DNA of 64,000 nt, taken from Gp1-AA122 sp036378535 (GTDB lineage Bacteria; Acidobacteriota; Terriglobia; Terriglobales; Acidobacteriaceae). How positions within the stretch are numbered: position 1 is the stretch's first letter; the number at the start of each line of letters is the position of its first letter. Location of the stretch: assembly GCA_036378535.1 (NCBI GenBank), contig DASUWH010000074.1, positions 58,869 through 122,868 of the forward strand, read 5' to 3'. The position numbers and the translations under genes are program-made. A model generated the notes under the pieces. The model was not told the origin of the DNA and did no database searches. It saw only the letters and a program-made list of their open reading frames with translations. Of the stretch, positions 60,991-64,000 are shown piece by piece.

Positions 60991-63243
60991 TCATGGCCGA
61001 AAGGAATAAGTGTACTTAACGACGAAACGGTGCTGGTAAAGCTGGACGGGGTTCGCGGCTGCGAGACTCGCGAACTGCTGACCGGCCGTATAGATCACGT
61101 ACAGGTCGCTGTCGGGTCGGTAGTTCCAGCGCAAACGGACGTTCGCGCTCGCACCCTGATTGTTGAAAGTGTCGATTTGAAGAACGGTCGAAAGTGAAAG
61201 GAACCGCGAGAAGGCGTAATCAGTCTCTAACGCACCGAAGACCACCGAGAAGTTCCCATTCGTCAGGGGAAGTCTGAACCGATTCCATTGTTGACTGAGG
61301 CTGAATGCCAGTCGCTCGTTTGCTCGATATGTACTGCGAACGCGAGCTTCATTCAGGGTTCCGTTGTAGTAGCCGCCGAACCGCTCGAAGAAGTTGACCG
61401 TCCATCTGCGGTCTTGGGCTGATCCATACGTAAGCTGGTGACGAGTCCAGTTGTACACGCCCACTGGGATGAAGACGCTCTTGTAGATATTGAATGGGGT
61501 GATGAGTCGCTGAGTGAAGACATCTACGATGTCATCGTCAGTATAGGAGCCGTTGTTGAAGTTGGCACGGAAGGTCGCCTGCCATTCTTGGGTCGCGACC
61601 GCTCCGTGCGTGTCCGGGGCGTGATAAATGAAGCTCTCAAAGTTTAGTTCGCGCACCCCAGCAAATTCTGGGCGAACTTTGAAATTGGCGTCGGCAAAAT
61701 CACAAACGCAATCAGTCCGTTCGAGAAACCCAACCGCAGGATTGAAGTTGGGGCCGATCTTCCGATGATCGGCTTCAAAATCCAGCCAGTTGGATCGGTA
61801 GATCACCCCCGCACCAAGATTGGTCTGTCCTCCAGATAATCCGGGTGTTCGCGTTTCTGCCGCGAAGCCACTGAGGATCAGATTTTTGAAAAGAACCGCC
61901 CTTCCATCGACGCCACCTGTCTCGTTGAAGTTGCCAGCGGGGTTTCCAAACCTTTTGTCGATCCCCATCGCGCCGATATACGACCCGCTGCTACCCAACG
62001 ACCGTTTGACGCGCACGACCGCGTAGTTGGCATACGGGTTTGGCCCGGACGACCGTGTGTCCACATCCATCACACCCAACTCGAAACCATCGAGTGCCCC
62101 GGTCAACTTGCCTCCGCCGTTGATCGGAACCTGCTGTCCTGTCACCGGATCGATCCCGATCTGACGGCTAAAGAAGAGTTGGTCGGCCCTCTCCCCGATG
62201 CCCATTGGAAAAGAGAACACTCCAGCATTTTCTAAGAAGAACTGCCGTTTCTCTGGGTAGAACAACTTATAGGGGGTCAGGTTGAACTGCTGAACGTCGA
62301 CATCGCTGTCCGCAAAGTCCGTGTTTCCGGTCAGGTTTGCAACCATGTTGGAGCGCAGCCCCACTTTAATATCGACGCCTCCAGTGTGGAGGGCACTCGT
62401 GCCAGCCGTGAGACCATTCGTGGTCGCATTCGGCGGTAGATGGTTAAATCCTCCTAGAGCATAGGGCTTGATGATGAAGAGGCGACCGCTGCCGATTTCG
62501 GTGATGCCGTGCAACTCTCCAGCTTGGCTTATTTTTGTCGCGCCGAAGGTTCGCCGCCAGCCGCTCCAAAGGTCTTCTTCGTTCTTGCGACGAATGAATC
62601 GCTTAAAGTTGACGCCCCAAACCACGTCTCTGGAACGCATGAAGTTCAATGTGGAAAAAGGAATTTCGACCGTCGCTGTCCATCCATCTGCGCCGACTCT
62701 TGCTTCTGAAGTCCACACCCCGTCCCAACCCGCATCGCCGTCCTGAGTGCTGCCATAAATATCGCTGCCCTGTTCATCGGTTACCAGCGCATCCCGCTGT
62801 GTGCCCAGTGGATTGATCTGAAACACATAAGCATTGCGGCGGTCATGTCGAGAATCAATCACGATCTCGAAATAGTCGTCCAGTTCTTGCGTCACGTCCC
62901 GCCGCAGCTGAGTCGCGACAATTCCGTTAGGCTCTGAGTCGTGACAAGCAATCCCGAAGTAGATTTCCTTGTGCGTATAGAGAATTCTTACTTCTGTGCT
63001 CTCCGTTGCAGGCCGACCCTCATACGGTTCCTTTTGGCGGAAATTCTTGACTGGGACTGCCTGCTGCCAGAGCGGGTCGTCAAGGGTGCCGTCCAGCTTC
63101 GGAGCCTGCTCAACTCGAAGGGCTTGGGCAATCCCAGTTTCGGAGGCAGGTAGTTTTGGTTGCTCCGTTGTCTGAGCCGCCATTGAATCGCTCAGAACAG
63201 AGATCGTCAACAAAGTGAAAATGAGTTTGGTGAGAGCACCCAT
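60991..63243 (-). CDS. Outer-membrane DUF5916-like protein with CBM9-type N-terminal domain
   Basis: A 750-residue protein from the ATG at 63243; a TTG 12 bases upstream is less likely. Signal peptide at 1-22 (LIFTLLTISVLSDSMAAQ). Family 9 carbohydrate-binding-like domain about 35-210 (KLDGTLDDPLWQQAVPVKNF, EVRILYTHKEIYFGIACHDS, GWTATVEIPFSTLNF). A beta-barrel follows (PEKRQFFLENAGVFSFP, then many alternating strands), ending TYSFRP. DUF5916 proteins are outer-membrane beta-barrels of unknown substrate, frequent in Acidobacteriota and Bacteroidota. Converges with the selenoprotein-candidate operon. Confidence 0.88.
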   Translation of the reverse strand: MGALTKLIFTLLTISVLSDSMAAQTTEQPKLPASETGIAQALRVEQAPKLDGTLDDPLWQQAVPVKNFRQKEPYEGRPATESTEVRILYTHKEIYFGIACHDSEPNGIVATQLRRDVTQELDDYFEIVIDSRHDRRNAYVFQINPLGTQRDALVTDEQGSDIYGSTQDGDAGWDGVWTSEARVGADGWTATVEIPFSTLNFMRSRDVVWGVNFKRFIRRKNEEDLWSGWRRTFGATKISQAGELHGITEIGSGRLFIIKPYALGGFNHLPPNATTNGLTAGTSALHTGGVDIKVGLRSNMVANLTGNTDFADSDVDVQQFNLTPYKLFYPEKRQFFLENAGVFSFPMGIGERADQLFFSRQIGIDPVTGQQVPINGGGKLTGALDGFELGVMDVDTRSSGPNPYANYAVVRVKRSLGSSGSYIGAMGIDKRFGNPAGNFNETGGVDGRAVLFKNLILSGFAAETRTPGLSGGQTNLGAGVIYRSNWLDFEADHRKIGPNFNPAVGFLERTDCVCDFADANFKVRPEFAGVRELNFESFIYHAPDTHGAVATQEWQATFRANFNNGSYTDDDIVDVFTQRLITPFNIYKSVFIPVGVYNWTRHQLTYGSAQDRRWTVNFFERFGGYYNGTLNEARVRSTYRANERLAFSLSQQWNRFRLPLTNGNFSVVFGALETDYAFSRFLSLSTVLQIDTFNNQGASANVRLRWNYRPDSDLYVIYTAGQQFASLAAANPVQLYQHRFVVKYTYSFRP

Positions 63244-63577
63244 GTTGCGCGACAAAGATGCACCATCTTCAAAGCAACCAGCAAAAGATATACTGATCCA
63301 TCTCGGCTGAAGATCACCTGAATGTATACCGGATCAGAGAGTGCGATGCACAGTGTCTTGTTCGCCATCTCCGGAGAGAAGATCAACCGGCTACCGGACG
63401 GCAACGTGCGTCGAGCTTGCGAACATCACGAGATTAGGCTCAAAGCCAACGCGCCCGCAAATAGCAGAGTTGCGTAGATCTTCGCGTAAACAATTTTGGA
63501 AATTTCGGCTGGGAATCAGGGTAAGGTCGATTCCGTTTGTGAGACTGACTCAACCCACTGAAGCCAAACAGTGGAGT

Positions 63578-63627
63578 TGGTTGCGGGGGGTGGATTTGAA
63601 CCACCGACCTTTGGGTTATGAGCCTGA
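63578..63627 (-). other. 3' remnant of an initiator tRNA gene (tRNA-fMet)
   Basis: On the minus strand the sequence holds GGCTCATAACCC (anticodon loop with CAT), AAAGGTC, the T-arm GGTGG-TTCAAAT-CCACC, CCCCGCA-A and CCA, matching the 3' half of initiator tRNA. The anticodon stem is already broken (TCAGG against CCCAA) and no matching D-arm or acceptor 5' strand follows. Such 3' tRNA halves are left where integrases insert into tRNA genes, so this may be an attachment-site scar. Confidence 0.65.
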
Positions 63628-63706
63628 CAGGTCAGTGCTAAACCCCGTTGATTCTGCTGTCCTTACCTCCCGCAACTGGCCAAATTCGGGCCGATTTGCA
63701 TGAGTT

Positions 63707-63728
63707 TTTGACCCAAGTTTGACCCAAG
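63707..63728. repeat. Two perfect tandem copies of an 11-mer beside the tRNA remnant
   Basis: TTTGACCCAAG is repeated twice without a gap, 80 bases from the tRNA remnant. Short direct repeats of this sort often flank integrase attachment sites. The rest of the region 63628-63975 shows no gene. Confidence 0.5.
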
Positions 63729-63975
63729 TTTTCACCGTGAGTCAGCTCCTTATTAGAACGGCTTCAGCCCGACGCTGATTCCCTGCCCGGGTGATAACAA
63801 CCCACCGTGCCCGGCTCCAGAACCCATCAGGCCTAAACAACCCGCGATCAGCCTTGCCGAGCCGCCGAATTGGCGCAACCGGCGCAGCTAAGCCCCTCGT
63901 CTTGTACACGCCAGTGCCTCCTTGCGGAGGTCGCGTGTGCTATGGTGTGTGGCTCTCATCCGGAGGACATTGTCC

Positions 63976-64000
63976 ATGCCTAAATGGGTGTTCACCTTCT
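63976..64000 (+). CDS. Start of a coding sequence cut by the window end
   Basis: CGGAGG at 63961-63966 is followed nine bases later by an ATG opening MPKWVFTF. Only eight codons are inside the window, so no product can be named. The strong ribosome site, with a TATGGT -10-like box 25 bases further up, supports a real start. Confidence 0.4.

Noticed and set aside
60816..61019. Small ORF MLEGRTMYLLPGPADTNSRQ beginning at the TAATG of the MerB-like gene
   Set aside because: No recognisable domain and it runs into the 3' end of the convergent DUF5916 gene; could be real but not supported.
63578..63680. Possible tRNA-Sec: about 98 bases between TTGCGGG and CCCGCAA on the minus strand
   Set aside because: No long variable arm, anticodon loop reads CAT rather than TCA, and the D-arm does not fold; the 3' half is plainly tRNA-fMet.
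63341..63703. ORF of 120 codons containing GVDLNHRPLGYEP
   Set aside because: This phrase is the translation of the antisense of a tRNA 3' end, a known source of spurious gene calls.
1..64000. CRISPR arrays, phage structural genes, insertion sequences
   Set aside because: No regularly spaced repeats, and no transposase, integrase or capsid motif in the six frames.

Overview
The window looks like a chromosome segment of an Acidobacteriota bacterium (Terriglobia, Koribacter/Sulfotelmatobacter-like). This is inferred from an ADOP-type MacB permease, a carboxypeptidase-regulatory TonB receptor of about 1,200 residues, a PASTA-less Ser/Thr kinase fused to a TolB/PD40 propeller, many Tat-signal proteins and short interspersed hairpin repeats. 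No rRNA, complete tRNA, CRISPR array or recognisable transposase gene is visible.

Layout. 0-4.1 kb: MacA/MacB-like ABC exporter operon with the relic of a second permease. 4.4-9.2 kb: DinB-like protein, a HisD paralogue coupled with a TPP enzyme, and a Tat-exported unknown. 9.2-12 kb: receptor-like Ser/Thr kinase. 12.4-18.6 kb: acetyl-CoA synthetase diverging from an outer-membrane porin and an OFA-family MFS carrier, with two CRP/FNR-like palindromes between them; this reads as a small-carboxylate uptake and activation module. 19-26.5 kb: SPFH protein with a small membrane partner, an exported unknown, a family 5 solute-binding protein and an NtrY/NtrC-type two-component pair. 26.6-36.5 kb: lipoprotein, a TonB receptor with two exported TIM-barrel proteins (probably glycan use), and an exported DUF711 protein. 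36.9-40.2 kb: isoquinoline-oxidoreductase-type molybdenum hydroxylase with a dihaem-type cytochrome. 40.6-47.4 kb: 2-oxoacid:ferredoxin oxidoreductase (KorAB), a TPR protein and a four-subunit fumarate reductase (FrdABCD). 47.5-54.6 kb: gene fragments, a haem-FAD-FeS reductase, and a TatA/TatB-like pair next to Tat-exported ferritin-like and metallophosphoesterase proteins, with a cupredoxin and a DUF2231 protein. 55-56.3 kb: ECF sigma and anti-sigma pair. 56.5-58.9 kb: PhzF and a second fragment junction. 58.9-60.8 kb: four tightly overlapping genes ending in the most interesting gene of the window. 61-63.2 kb: outer-membrane DUF5916-like protein. 63.6 kb: a 3' remnant of an initiator tRNA.

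Main discovery candidate. At 60049-60816 an alkylmercury-lyase (MerB)-like reading frame is interrupted by two in-frame UGA codons. They fall exactly at the positions of MerB catalytic Cys96 and Cys159. The Asp99 and Cys117 equivalents are kept, and each UGA is followed at a suitable distance by a perfect hairpin; the second has the GGUC apical loop and almost the spacing of the E. coli fdhF SECIS. This suggests an organometal lyase with selenocysteine at both catalytic positions, in an operon with an RHH regulator, a DoxX-like membrane protein and a conserved unknown. The selenocysteine machinery is not in the window, so the claim rests on the sequence pattern.

A second theme is gene-fragment junctions without transposon remains: a deleted permease (1.9 kb), glucosidase/alcohol dehydrogenase (47.6 kb), type III PKS/VOC (50.6 kb) and methyltransferase/MocR (57.6 kb). 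Two interspersed repeat families share a 25-bp insertion that is present in one copy of each and absent from sister copies.
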